Positions 9,557 through 19,209 of a stretch of 64,000 nt of DNA are shown here, piece after piece. Where the stretch lies: the NCBI GenBank assembly GCA_002899765.1, contig PPDH01000028.1, forward strand, positions 140,978 to 204,977, in the 5' to 3' direction. The notes beneath the pieces are model-generated. The model was not told the DNA's origin. It saw only the letters and a program-made list of their open reading frames with translations, and made no database searches. The stretch comes from Sulfurimonas sp. Its GTDB lineage: Bacteria > Campylobacterota > Campylobacteria > Campylobacterales > Sulfurimonadaceae. The position numbers and the translations under genes were made by a program. Positions within the stretch are counted from its first letter, which is position 1; each line of letters starts with the position of its first letter.

Positions 9557-10255
9557 TTAAAAAACAGGACTCCCGTCATTGAAGCTGCCGCCGAAGTTGC
9601 CAAAACTTGGATCCATGTAACCAAACATAGAACTTTTTGCCCTTAGTTTCTCTATATCTGCTTTGCTTGAGATTCCCTGCGGACAAACGATTGTACACTC
9701 GTTGCATAAAGTACAGTCCCAGACACCGTTTGTCTGCACCGCGTCTATCTTGCTTTTTGGATTTGACTCTCTTTTATCGCTAACATAGCGCCAGACTCTT
9801 GTTAGTGAAAACGGTCCTAAAAATTCGCTATTTACCGCATAAACGGGACATGCGCTATAACATGATGCACAAAGTATGCAGTCGCTTTGAAGCTCGTTTA
9901 TATGCTGATTTTCTTCCGAGAGCGAGACATTCTCTGCGAGCGAACTCTGCCACGCTTTTGCCTTTGCGTTAAATGAGTAAGCCCCATCCATATCAACAAC
10001 CAAATCACGAAGTACGGGAGTATTGTTAAGCGGCTCTACCAAATCACCATCTTTTGCATGGTACGAACATGCCAAAACTTCCCGTCCGTTTACTCTCACG
10101 GCGCAGCTTCCGCACACGCTGCTTCTACATCCGCTGCTATAAGCAAGTGATGGGTCTTGGCTTCTTTTTATCTCATTTAGCACCTCTAAAAGAGTCGCGC
10201 CCTCCATATCCACATTGTAAGTTACAACGCTCTGCCTTTGAATATTAATTTTCAT
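9557..10255 (-). CDS. sdhB: Succinate dehydrogenase/fumarate reductase iron-sulfur subunit (non-classical type)
   Basis: A 232-residue protein. A plant-type [2Fe-2S] domain carries C43, C48, C51 and C63 (GCRSSVCGSCAV ... LACSY). Two cluster motifs follow: CILCASCYSACP and CTLCNECTIVCP. The last motif has a Cys where classical SdhB/FrdB has Val or Ile in the [3Fe-4S] site, so a second [4Fe-4S] cluster is likely. This is the pattern of non-classical (class E) enzymes such as MfrB. It overlaps the end of the flavoprotein gene by 11 bp. No membrane anchor gene adjoins it. Confidence 0.88.
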   Translation of the reverse strand: MKINIQRQSVVTYNVDMEGATLLEVLNEIKRSQDPSLAYSSGCRSSVCGSCAVRVNGREVLACSYHAKDGDLVEPLNNTPVLRDLVVDMDGAYSFNAKAKAWQSSLAENVSLSEENQHINELQSDCILCASCYSACPVYAVNSEFLGPFSLTRVWRYVSDKRESNPKSKIDAVQTNGVWDCTLCNECTIVCPQGISSKADIEKLRAKSSMFGYMDPSFGNFGGSFNDGSPVF

Positions 10256-11852
10256 AACTTACCCTTTTATCTGAATCTACAATTGTATGCGCTGTGTATT
10301 TTTCATCCGTCTTGGCAAAGTCAATCCTAAAGTGCGCGCCTCTGCTCTCTTGCCTGCTTATGGCACACAGCAAAACTGCTTCCGCTAACATGAGCATATT
10401 TTTAAACTCTAAAAATTCTATAAGATTTGTGTTGTACTCTTTTGTTTTATCACTCACGCCCATTTTTGGCAAATCATCTCTCATCTCTTCAACCAGCTTT
10501 AGAGTCTCTTGGAGTGCTTCTTTGTCTCTCTTTATTCCTACATTTTTATAAAAAAACTCACCCAAATACGCCTGTTTTTCATAAAAATTTATCTCGTTTG
10601 TAAATCTCTTTATCTCTGCAATCTCATCTTCAAAGAACTCTTTTTCTTTAACATGGCTTATCTCTTTAGAAAATTCTTTAGCATATTTAGCAGCATTAAC
10701 TCCAGCCTGTCTGCCAAACACTACAAGCTCTAAAAGAGAGTTGCCTCCCAGCCTGTTTGCGCCATGAACTTTATGGTTTGCGCATTCCCCTGCCGCGAAG
10801 AGTCCTGCAATACATGTAGAAGAGTTCATATCCACTTCTATGCCGCCCATGGTATAGTGCGCTGCGGGCTTTATGGGTATAAGGTCATGCACAGGGTCAA
10901 CATTTTCATAAAGTTTTGCAAGCTTTGCCTCTTGAGGAAGCTCTTTTTCTATAAACTCTGCCCCTAAATGACGGATATCAAGATAGATATCTTCGCCTTT
11001 TACAATCTCATCATGTATGGCTTTTGAGACTTCATCACGCGGCAAAAGCTCGTTTACGAACCTCTTACCCTTTGAGTTTAAAAGATAACCGCCTGCACCT
11101 CTGGCGCTCTCTGAGATAAGAATAGAAGAGTTCTTGAGTGCGGTGGGATGAAACTGTACAAACTCCATATCACTTACTCTCGCTCCTGCTCTTAATGCCG
11201 AAGCAATTCCATCGCCCGTAGAAGAGAGTGAATTTGTAGAATAGTTATGATAGAGCCTACTGTAACCTCCCGTTGCGATAATTACGCTTGAAGCTTTATG
11301 TATCTCTATCTCGCCGCTTCTTTTGTTGAGCAGACTCACGCCGCAGATATGCTTTTTGCCGCTCTCATCAAGTTTACTAAGAAGCTCAAGCAAATATCTC
11401 TCGTTTAAAATCTCGATTCCCTCAGCTAAACATCTATCATAAAGCGTGTGAAGAATTTTTAAACCCGTATAATCCTGAGCATAACAAGCGCGGGCGGCAT
11501 AAGCGCCGCCAAGTTTTCTTTGGGCGATTTTAGACTTTGGTGTTCTGCTAAAAGGAACGCCTATACTATCAAGCCATGCAACGGCTTTTGGCGCTTCTTC
11601 GCACATATATCTAACAGCGCTCTCGTTCGCAAGAGCGTTTGCAGATTTGAGCGTATTTTGAACATGTATCTCTATGCTGTCACCCTCATCACCCGATAAA
11701 ACTGCATTAATGCCGCCTTGAGCCATACATGTCTGGCTCCTTGTGGGATACTCTTTTGTTATAACACTAACCTTTGCACCGTTTTCATGCGCATTCAAGG
11801 CGGCAACAAGACCTGCCCCACCCGCTCCTACTACTATAACTCTATTTTTCAT
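10245..11852 (-). CDS. sdhA: Succinate dehydrogenase/fumarate reductase flavoprotein subunit
   Basis: A 535-residue flavoprotein. The N-terminal dinucleotide-binding motif is VIVVGAGGAGLVAALNA. The FAD region is RSQTCMAQGGINAV, and the catalytic region includes EFVQFHPTAL, ISESARGAGG, AAHYTMGGI and GANRLGGNSLLE. The His that covalently holds FAD in E. coli SdhA/FrdA is Gln here (RSQT), so FAD is probably non-covalent. There is no Tat signal, so the enzyme is cytoplasmic. It forms a unit with sdhB downstream and overlaps the sensor-kinase frame upstream by 11 bp. L-aspartate oxidase is a relative, but the SdhB partner favours succinate/fumarate chemistry. Confidence 0.85.
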   Translation of the reverse strand: MKNRVIVVGAGGAGLVAALNAHENGAKVSVITKEYPTRSQTCMAQGGINAVLSGDEGDSIEIHVQNTLKSANALANESAVRYMCEEAPKAVAWLDSIGVPFSRTPKSKIAQRKLGGAYAARACYAQDYTGLKILHTLYDRCLAEGIEILNERYLLELLSKLDESGKKHICGVSLLNKRSGEIEIHKASSVIIATGGYSRLYHNYSTNSLSSTGDGIASALRAGARVSDMEFVQFHPTALKNSSILISESARGAGGYLLNSKGKRFVNELLPRDEVSKAIHDEIVKGEDIYLDIRHLGAEFIEKELPQEAKLAKLYENVDPVHDLIPIKPAAHYTMGGIEVDMNSSTCIAGLFAAGECANHKVHGANRLGGNSLLELVVFGRQAGVNAAKYAKEFSKEISHVKEKEFFEDEIAEIKRFTNEINFYEKQAYLGEFFYKNVGIKRDKEALQETLKLVEEMRDDLPKMGVSDKTKEYNTNLIEFLEFKNMLMLAEAVLLCAISRQESRGAHFRIDFAKTDEKYTAHTIVDSDKRVSYEN

Positions 11853-14436
11853 CCTCTTCCCCGCTTATACCTATTTCTATGTTAAATTTTGCCCCGCCTT
11901 GAATATTTTCAACATAAAGTTTACCGCCTTTGTGCTGCTTAATAATATTTTTTGACATATGCAGTCCCAGTCCCGTACCGTTTTTATCAAACTTTGTAGA
12001 GAAGTATGGGTCAAAAATTTTATCTACTATCTCTTCGTCAATTCCGCCTGCGTTATCGCTTATCTCCATTACGGCAATATTTTGCATGTCATAACTTTTT
12101 ATTGAGATTTGCGCATCAACTATACCTTTTTCCTCAAACTGCTCTCTTGCGTTATTTATAATGTTTACCAAAACCTGTACAAACTCGTTTTTAAAAAGCA
12201 TAACTCTGTTTTTAGAGCCCAACTCTAGATGCAGATCTATATTTTGAGATAACAAACTCTCTTCAAGCAGCCAGTAGGCTTGAAATGCCGATTCACTTAA
12301 GGTATCCTCTTCCTGCTGTTTATTAGGTCTGTAAAAATCGCTAAAATTTGAAATAATTTTACCCATATTGTTAGTGTAAAATTCAATTTTTTTCAATTTT
12401 TTAGATAAAAAATCCAAAAATTCTTTTCTTTGCTTCTCTTTTTAGAGATCATACTGTTCAAGTTCTATCGCCATTACAATTGAAATATTTAGCGTGGATA
12501 TGATACTAAGAGGCTGCTTCCACTGATGTGATATCATACTGACAATCTCACCCATCTGTGTCAAACGGGATTTGTGCAGCATATAGGTATCCTTTTTTTG
12601 CATCTCGCTTACAGCGTCAGAAATCTTAAGTTCTAGTGTTTGATTTAACTCAAGGAGTTTATTTTTAAGCTCTTCAAGTTCACTATTTTTTTTCTTTAAA
12701 ATATGTTGACGATAAAAAAAGATAAAAATAACAACCAAAATGAAAAAAACTATCTCTTTAAAATACTCAAATTTTACGTTATTTACATAATTAATTGATA
12801 CCCAGTTATTGAAAAATTTATGTACGTCAGGATGTTCTAAATTTTTAGAAAACTTTTGAAAAATATTAAAAAGCATCTCATCATCGCTTCTTACTCCAAA
12901 ACAGACGCCGGTCTTATGCTCAAACTGTCCGGAAATTTTCAGATGCCCGTTAGATATATTTTTAAAAACATAAGCCGTATTAATCAAAGTGTCTATATAT
13001 CCGTAATACTTTCCGTTTTCAACATCTGCAAATCCATCTTTTATTGAATCTGTATAGTTCAACTTTATGTTAGGAAATCTCTCTTTTAGCTCTTGCACAA
13101 AAGGATTTCCTCTAACGACTACAAACTCTTCATCGAGCGCATTGTCAATATCTACTATATAGTTTTGAAGCTTTTTTGTAACTACCACCAACGGTTCATA
13201 ATGATAGGGCGCGGTATATTTTATGTTTTTCCCTTTTAGTATGTTTGCCGTCATGGGCAAAATGTCGCACTCTTTGTTTGCTGTCTTTGTTAAAGCATCT
13301 TCCCAATTTTCACTACTAACATATTTGTACGAAATATCGGCTCTATCTTTTGTGAGATTTAAAATATCTGAACCTATCCCTATAGCCATATCATGTTCTA
13401 TATCGCTAAGAGGCAGTATTGATTTTGTGACACAAGCCTTTATTTCGCCTTTTTTCTTGAGATACTCCTGCTCCTCTTTACTTAAAAATCCCTCTTTAGG
13501 ATTAAAGATAAGCTCATATATATTAACCTCTGATTCCACCAAACCCATAATTCTATAAATATCTAATATTCTCTCTATTTTACTTTTTTTTATGCTTCCC
13601 AAAGGCAGACCATCTATGTAAGCCAGTTTTTTTAGTTCATTTGCTTCATACTTAAGGGCATCTTTTGTCTTATCGGTAGGGTTATATTTTTTGAAAATAA
13701 TATCTACGGCTTCATCTATATTTTTAAATGCGTATTCCCATCCCCTTATAGAAGCTTTATTAAAACTATTGACACTCTGAGGATTTTTACGTATATTCTC
13801 TTGCGAAGTAAAAAGTATATCGCTGTAAAAATCAAAACCTCTCTCTTTTGGAGAAAGAAGCCTATACGGTATCCCTCTTTTTTTTAAGATAAAAGGCTCA
13901 TTTGAAACATACCCTGCATACAAATCGACTTTTCCTTCAACTAAATCTTCAAGATTAAAAGTATGATTCTTAAACTCTATACTTCTTTCATCTATTTTTG
14001 AGGATTTTATCATAGCATGAACGGATGCCGTCTCAACCGCATCCTCCGTTATCATGATTTTTTTACCTTGAAAATCTTTTAAACCGTATATATTTGAGGA
14101 CTCTATAGATATAAGAGTAAGCGGCGAAGATTGAAATATTGCACTAAGCAAAGATATTTTTTTTCCTTTAGCATAGCTCCAGATAAGACTTGAACGCCCT
14201 ATGCCGTAGGTTGTTCTGCCGTTAAGGACATCATCTATTACATCTGTTTTATTACTAAACTTTTTTATCTCTACATCAAACCCTGCATCCTTGTAAAAAC
14301 CCTTCTCTTTTGCCATGTAGTATCCTGCAAACTGAAACTGGTCAAGCCACTGAAGCTGCAGAGATACTTTTCGTAAAGGTTTTTGTAAAGCATGTAAAGA
14401 GGTAAAAAGAAGTAAAAAAACAAATATATATTTCAT
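11842..14436 (-). pseudogene. NMT1/THI5-SBP3 hybrid sensor histidine kinase, interrupted by in-frame TAA
   Basis: A frame of 865 codons broken only by a TAA at 12442-12444. The start is placed at ATG 14436, giving a signal peptide (MKYIFVFLLLFTSLHA). An NMT1/THI5 periplasmic domain (~20-310) follows, then a second substrate-binding domain of SBP_bac_3 type (~345-565), a transmembrane helix, a coiled coil and the H-box in MISHQWKQPL. The stop falls in the dimerisation helix eight codons before the frame resumes. The rest carries N, G1 and G2 boxes (NIINNAREQ, DNAGGI, GTGLGLHMSK). Frame and homology are unbroken across the stop, so a single substitution separates this from a working kinase. The 3' end overlaps sdhA. 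Confidence 0.8.
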
Positions 14437-14464
14437 AAAATTCCAACTATTTAATTGTAATAAA

Positions 14465-14836
14465 TTATACCACAAGAGTTAAAAGAGCATATCTTACAAT
14501 CCGCAAACTCCCCGCGATTAAAACAAACCAAACAAACCTAAGCCTAACTAAACCGGCAACAAGTGTTAGCGGATCGCCGATGATTGGCAGCCATGAAAGC
14601 GAGAGTGCATAGTAGCCGTACGTGTGAGTATAACTGTATGCTTTTTTTCCTGCTTTGGATGCCAAAAGTTTTGTTTTTGTTTTTTCATAAAGCAGATAAC
14701 CCAAAAAATAGTTAAATATTATGGCGAGAATATTACCGCTTGAGGCTAAAAAAAGCGCATTTAACTCCGACATGCCGCTTGATAGAGCAGCAATGAGTGC
14801 AACTTCAGAGCTAAAGGGAAAAATAGTAGCCGCCAA
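14465..14836 (-). CDS. YqaA/VTT-domain small membrane protein (DedA superfamily)
   Basis: At least 123 residues with four hydrophobic segments and the family signature AATIFPFSSEVALIAAL ... GNILAIIFNYFLGY. Homologues usually have about ten further residues before this point. Upstream in frame reads ITELTLFLSAFL without ATG, GTG or TTG before codon TTG at 14836, so either a rare ATA (14869) start is used or a start codon has been lost. It lies directly after the hydroxyacid dehydrogenase on the same strand. The function is probably lipid- or transport-related, but is unproven for this branch. Confidence 0.75.
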   Translation of the reverse strand: MAATIFPFSSEVALIAALSSGMSELNALFLASSGNILAIIFNYFLGYLLYEKTKTKLLASKAGKKAYSYTHTYGYYALSLSWLPIIGDPLTLVAGLVRLRFVWFVLIAGSLRIVRYALLTLVV

Positions 14837-14870
14837 AAAAGCCGATAGAAAAAGGGTTAGCTCTGTTATG

Positions 14871-15800
14871 TTATCTACTTGTAAATGATATTATATTTTC
14901 TATAACACCCGAGATAAGTTTCTGCCTTGCTTCAATACTTGTCCATGCAATATGCGGTGTTATATAGAGATTGTCTTTGTTTTTTACACTTAAAAGCGGA
15001 TGGTTCTCTTCCATCGGCTCACGACTAAGAACATCTAGCCCAAAAGAGAGATTTTTCTCATCAATCACTTTTGCAACCGCCTCTTCATCAATGATACCGC
15101 CGCGTCCAAGGTTTAAAACTACAGCTGAGTCTCTGCATGTTAACAACTGTTCATACCCCAAAAGATTAGCAGTTCTCTCATTTAGGGGTGCATGAATAGA
15201 AATAATATGACATGTTTTTAAAAGTTCATCAAGTTCTACATGTGGATAGTCTTGATTGTAATTCTTACCGCTTGTAGAGAAGTAGCATACATCCACACCG
15301 AATGCTTCTGCAACCCTAGCCACACCGCGGCCAATCTCGCCTAAACCTATAATGCCCCATTTTTTACCCTTAATTTCAAAAAACGGATGCGAGACATCTG
15401 TAAAAATAGGACTTTTTGCATAAGAGCCGTCTTTGACATACTCATCATAATATCTAGAATGTCCTAAGAGGTAAAAGAGCATGGAAAAAGTGTGTTGAAT
15501 TACTGAGTCGCTCGAATATCCTGAAACATTTTTTACCTCAATACCTCTCTTTTTTGCAGAGTCTATATCTACATTGTTCATGCCCGTAGCGGCTACGCAG
15601 ATAAGTTTTAAAGATGGAGAGTTTGAGATGTGAGCCTCTGTTATAACAACTTTGTTAGTAACTATAACATCTGCGTGAGCTATACGCTCTTGTGTATGCT
15701 GCGGCAAAGTTGTTTGAAAAACATCAACATCACCTAACTTAAAGAATCCCTTAAGAGAGGTGCCGCCAAAGGTAAGAGCATCTAGGATAACAATCTTCAT
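14871..15800 (-). CDS. D-2-hydroxyacid dehydrogenase (NAD-dependent)
   Basis: A 309-residue enzyme with the split-domain D-isomer fold. The nucleotide-binding motif is GLGEIGRGVARVAEAFG, the substrate Arg region is VLNLGRGGIIDEEAV, and the catalytic His is in ITPHIAWTSIEAR. It is closest to glycerate/hydroxypyruvate reductases, but the 2-oxoacid substrate cannot be fixed from the sequence. It begins immediately before the purT stop on the same strand and so is likely its operon partner. Confidence 0.88.
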   Translation of the reverse strand: MKIVILDALTFGGTSLKGFFKLGDVDVFQTTLPQHTQERIAHADVIVTNKVVITEAHISNSPSLKLICVAATGMNNVDIDSAKKRGIEVKNVSGYSSDSVIQHTFSMLFYLLGHSRYYDEYVKDGSYAKSPIFTDVSHPFFEIKGKKWGIIGLGEIGRGVARVAEAFGVDVCYFSTSGKNYNQDYPHVELDELLKTCHIISIHAPLNERTANLLGYEQLLTCRDSAVVLNLGRGGIIDEEAVAKVIDEKNLSFGLDVLSREPMEENHPLLSVKNKDNLYITPHIAWTSIEARQKLISGVIENIISFTSR

Positions 15801-16964
15801 TTAGCTGTCCTTGATGTTTTGAATCAACTCTCTTGCTCTGTCTAACGCTTTATCTGCCTGATCAAAAACAAGTGCGACCGCCAATCTTCTGCCTTTATGC
15901 GCTTCAGGCTTGGAAAAAATTCTAACAAAACTGTTGTCGCTAAAGAGGCTCTCATCAACACTTACAACAGGAGCATAACTGTGAACTTCAGATTTAAACG
16001 CGGCACTTGCACCCTCGCCGTAAAATGTAAACCCAAGCGGAAGTCCAAGAACTGCTCTTAGATGAAGCGCGAACTCGCTTTGAGACTGGGTAATAAGAGT
16101 TACCATTCCCGTATCATGCGGGCGGGGTGATACTTCGGAGAAATAGACCTCATCACCTTTAATGAAGAGCTCAACCCCAAAAAGACCGCGACCACCAAGA
16201 CCGTCCGTGATTTTTTTAGCTATCTCCTGCGAGCGCTCTTTTGCAAGCGGGCTCATCTGCATCGGCTGCCATGAGAAGACATAGTCGCCGCCCTTTTGTT
16301 CATGACCTATCGGTTCGCAAAAAACAGTCTCTTTGCCGTTTCTAGCGGTGAGCATCGTTATCTCATAATCAAAATCTATAAAAGCTTCGACAATAAGCTC
16401 ACTTGCATCACCCCTCGCCTCTTTTGCAATCTCCCATGATGCATCAATATCCTCTGCACTCTTAGCGACACTTTGCCCATGACCGGAACTACTCATAACA
16501 GGCTTGATAACACATGGAAAACCAAGACGCTCGGCTGAGTCTTTTAAACACTCTTTTGTCGTAACAAATTCATAAGGACCCGTTTTTAAACTAAGGACTT
16601 CTGCCGCAAATGTACGGATATTTTTTCTATTCATAGTCTTACTAACAGCGCTCGCGTTTGGAATAACGTTATACCCCTTATCCTCGGCTGCAAAAAGAGC
16701 ATCAATGCTGATAGCTTCTATCTCGGGTAAAATATAATCAGGTTTTTCACGGTGGATAATCTCCAAAACCGCATCTTTATCTTGCATATTTACGACATAG
16801 CTTCTGTGTGCTACATGGTGTGCAGGTGCATTTTGATATCTATCAACAGCTACGACTTCAAGACCGAGTCTTTGAGCTTCGATTGCTACTTCTTTGCCGA
16901 GTTCACCCGAACCTAGAAGCATGATTTTTTTTGAGTTTGATTTTAGGGGAGCAGAGAAATGCAT
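15801..16964 (-). CDS. purT: Formate-dependent phosphoribosylglycinamide formyltransferase
   Basis: A 387-residue ATP-grasp enzyme making formyl-GAR in purine synthesis from formate, ATP and GAR. An N-terminal PurK-like domain carries [20 protein letters not shown] and a [11 protein letters not shown] loop. The ATP-grasp core has [10 protein letters not shown] and the metal-binding strand [22 protein letters not shown] (quoted residues around [10 protein letters not shown] bind Mg). Length is normal. Its Shine-Dalgarno lies in a perfect hairpin (16968-16993) between flgE and purT. Confidence 0.95.
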   Translation of the reverse strand: MHFSAPLKSNSKKIMLLGSGELGKEVAIEAQRLGLEVVAVDRYQNAPAHHVAHRSYVVNMQDKDAVLEIIHREKPDYILPEIEAISIDALFAAEDKGYNVIPNASAVSKTMNRKNIRTFAAEVLSLKTGPYEFVTTKECLKDSAERLGFPCVIKPVMSSSGHGQSVAKSAEDIDASWEIAKEARGDASELIVEAFIDFDYEITMLTARNGKETVFCEPIGHEQKGGDYVFSWQPMQMSPLAKERSQEIAKKITDGLGGRGLFGVELFIKGDEVYFSEVSPRPHDTGMVTLITQSQSEFALHLRAVLGLPLGFTFYGEGASAAFKSEVHSYAPVVSVDESLFSDNSFVRIFSKPEAHKGRRLAVALVFDQADKALDRARELIQNIKDS

Positions 16965-16967
16965 AAT

Positions 16968-16993
16968 AATTCCTTCATTGATATGAAGGAATT
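16968..16993 (-). promoter_or_regulatory. Perfect 11-bp hairpin carrying the purT ribosome binding site
   Basis: Arms AATTCCTTCAT (16968-16978) and ATGAAGGAATT (16983-16993) flank a four-base loop. Read on the minus strand, the second arm includes GAAGGAATT, which is the Shine-Dalgarno for the purT ATG at 16964. The stem may terminate flgE transcription or limit purT translation. There is no long U-tract. Confidence 0.55.
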
Positions 16994-17014
16994 ATAGCAG
17001 AGCTGAGTTAAAAA

Positions 17015-19156
17015 TTATCGTTTTAGCCCGATAAGAGTCTCAAGAAGAGTATCTGAAGTGGTAATTGTTTTACCATTTGCCTGATACCCTCTTTGAATAA
17101 TAATGAGCTGTGTCAAAGAGCGGGACAAGTCAACATTTGAAGCTTCAAGAGCTGCTGCCTGCATAAATCCGCGTCCTGCCGTTGCAGCCGTTCCGATAAT
17201 CGGGTCTCCCGAGTTGGCAGTTTGTATATACACATTCCCGCCTTCACTTGACAAGCCCTCGTTGTTTGTAAACTTTGCCATACCGATTTGCGCCAAACCA
17301 AAAGAGCGCCCGTTACTAAATGAACCTACTAACGTACCGCTCTGGTCGATTCTGATACCAACCAAATCTCCACCTGTAAAACCGTCTTGACTTATTCCCG
17401 AAGTCGCTGAAGCAGAGTCAAAACTTGTCATACCGTCAAAACCGTTCGAGGTACCCAGCTTAATTGAAACTTGCTGGTTTGATGCCGAACCGTTGTTCGC
17501 AGTAAAAGAAACATTGGGAGGATTAAAAGTTGCCAATGAACCGTCATTATTAAATCTTACAAAACCTGTTTTTTCATTATACGGAGCTACCGAGTCAATG
17601 GTTGCAGGTTCGGGAACGCTTATCTTCATGTTCCAACTGCTTCCAGTTGCCGTGTCGACAGCAACTTTCCTAAACTCTGTTCTAAGAGTATGCTTTGAAC
17701 CTAGCGAGTCAAATATATCGATACTTGCCGAGTGTGTTGCTGCATTGAAACTTTGCGAAAATGCCGTTGCCGTACTTCCTGCATTAAGAGTTGAGTTTAG
17801 CGCTTCCATGTTTCTTGTAAACTTCTCATTTTCGGTTATACCGCCGCCCACAATACTGCCCGCATCCATTCCAGTTATCGATAAATTTATATTATAATCG
17901 TTTGCACTTACGCCCGGATTTGACAACTCAAACTTACCCTGAGCGTTTATTTTTACTTCTACATTACTTGTCGCACCGCCGCCGTCAGCATTTGCCTGTG
18001 TCTCAAGAGCATAGCGGAGATCTGCAATAGTAGTAAATTTTTTATCACCTCCGGCTACCGTTGTAGCTACCGTCGGGTCATACTGATATCTGTAAGCCGT
18101 AGTAACTGAATTAGCAACTAAAAAACCACTATCATCTCCGGCGCCGACTGCACTTATTCTGATATTATGCGAAGCATTTGAATCACCGTTGCTGTTTGCA
18201 AGAGTAATAGTGTCGGTTACCGTATCATATGTAGCACTTATTCCCGTTATCGAACTCTGTGCATTAATAGCAGAAACATATCTCGCACCATTTTGATCCG
18301 CCGTATTTCCGGCTACACCACCACTTGTCGTAATCTGCTTTGTCGTACCGTCATCCAGCTCAAATGTAATATCCAACTCAGCTACACCGGCAGAAACCGC
18401 TCCACCTGACGTTACCGTAGAGTTTACAAAAGATGCCCAAATACCTTGACCAGTCTGAAGACTAAATGCCTCTCCCGAATCATTAAACATAACACCCATA
18501 TTGCCTGATTCTACAGGGTTTCCGTTTTCATCTAATGCAGGCGGTGTCGGAAGTACCGGCGGAGCTCCCGCAGGAACCTCATAAGCAGGTGAGAAAGTCT
18601 CAACTAAAGGACCTGAATTTAGATTTGCTTTTATAATAACATTTTGGGTCGGAGATGCCGGAGTAGTAAGTCCCGGCGGTATATTTATGTTTGTTATAGG
18701 AGCCGTAGCATCTACAAGCCCCGTTGTCTGGTCTCTAAGCCATCCCTGCACGATAAAACCGTTGTTATCGACAAAGTTTCCTCCGGCATCAAATTTAAAG
18801 TCGCCTGAACGAGTATACTTATATGTATTCCCGCCATCCGGTGAGATGATGAAAAAACCGTCTCCCTGAATCGCAACATCGGTATTTTTATCAGAGTTTT
18901 GAACTGAACCTTGTGCAAAAATCTTAGTGATTGAACTCGCACTTGCACCTAGACCTACTTGTACAGGGTTTTTACCGCCCAGCTCACCTTGAGGAGCAGT
19001 AGCAATCGCCTTTGTCTGAGCAAGAAGATCTGAAAAGTTAGCACGTGAATACTTAAAACCTATAGTATTTACGTTTGCGATATTGTTCGACTCTACGTCC
19101 ATCGCAACTTGATGAGACTGTAGTCCGGATACACCGGCAAAAAGTGATTTTAACAT
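17015..19156 (-). CDS. flgE: Flagellar hook protein FlgE
   Basis: A 713-residue hook protein, long as is usual in Campylobacterota because of inserted surface domains (~130-560). The N-terminal rod/hook motif LKSLFAGVSGLQSHQVAMDV with VESNNIANVNTIGFKY and the C-terminal helix EASNVDLSRSLTQLIIIQRG with YQANGKTITTSDTLLE are diagnostic. It polymerises to form the hook that joins rod and filament outside the cell. It is last in the fliK-flgD-flgE2-flgE block and has its own sigma-54 promoter at 19188-19206. A GGAA-type Shine-Dalgarno (AAAAGGATTTCAA) precedes the ATG. Confidence 0.95.
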   Translation of the reverse strand: MLKSLFAGVSGLQSHQVAMDVESNNIANVNTIGFKYSRANFSDLLAQTKAIATAPQGELGGKNPVQVGLGASASSITKIFAQGSVQNSDKNTDVAIQGDGFFIISPDGGNTYKYTRSGDFKFDAGGNFVDNNGFIVQGWLRDQTTGLVDATAPITNINIPPGLTTPASPTQNVIIKANLNSGPLVETFSPAYEVPAGAPPVLPTPPALDENGNPVESGNMGVMFNDSGEAFSLQTGQGIWASFVNSTVTSGGAVSAGVAELDITFELDDGTTKQITTSGGVAGNTADQNGARYVSAINAQSSITGISATYDTVTDTITLANSNGDSNASHNIRISAVGAGDDSGFLVANSVTTAYRYQYDPTVATTVAGGDKKFTTIADLRYALETQANADGGGATSNVEVKINAQGKFELSNPGVSANDYNINLSITGMDAGSIVGGGITENEKFTRNMEALNSTLNAGSTATAFSQSFNAATHSASIDIFDSLGSKHTLRTEFRKVAVDTATGSSWNMKISVPEPATIDSVAPYNEKTGFVRFNNDGSLATFNPPNVSFTANNGSASNQQVSIKLGTSNGFDGMTSFDSASATSGISQDGFTGGDLVGIRIDQSGTLVGSFSNGRSFGLAQIGMAKFTNNEGLSSEGGNVYIQTANSGDPIIGTAATAGRGFMQAAALEASNVDLSRSLTQLIIIQRGYQANGKTITTSDTLLETLIGLKR

Positions 19157-19187
19157 TTGAAATCCTTTTGTTTATTGGTATAGTTAG

Positions 19188-19206
19188 TTAGCATTTTATG
19201 TTCCAA
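19188..19206 (-). promoter_or_regulatory. Sigma-54 (RpoN) promoter upstream of flgE
   Basis: On the minus strand the sequence TTGGAACATAAAATGCTA places GG (19204-19203) and GC (19192-19191) exactly ten bases apart, matching TGGAAC-N5-TTGCT used for flagellar class 2 genes in Campylobacterota. It lies about 35 bp before the flgE start. Confidence 0.8.
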
Positions 19207-19209
19207 CTT

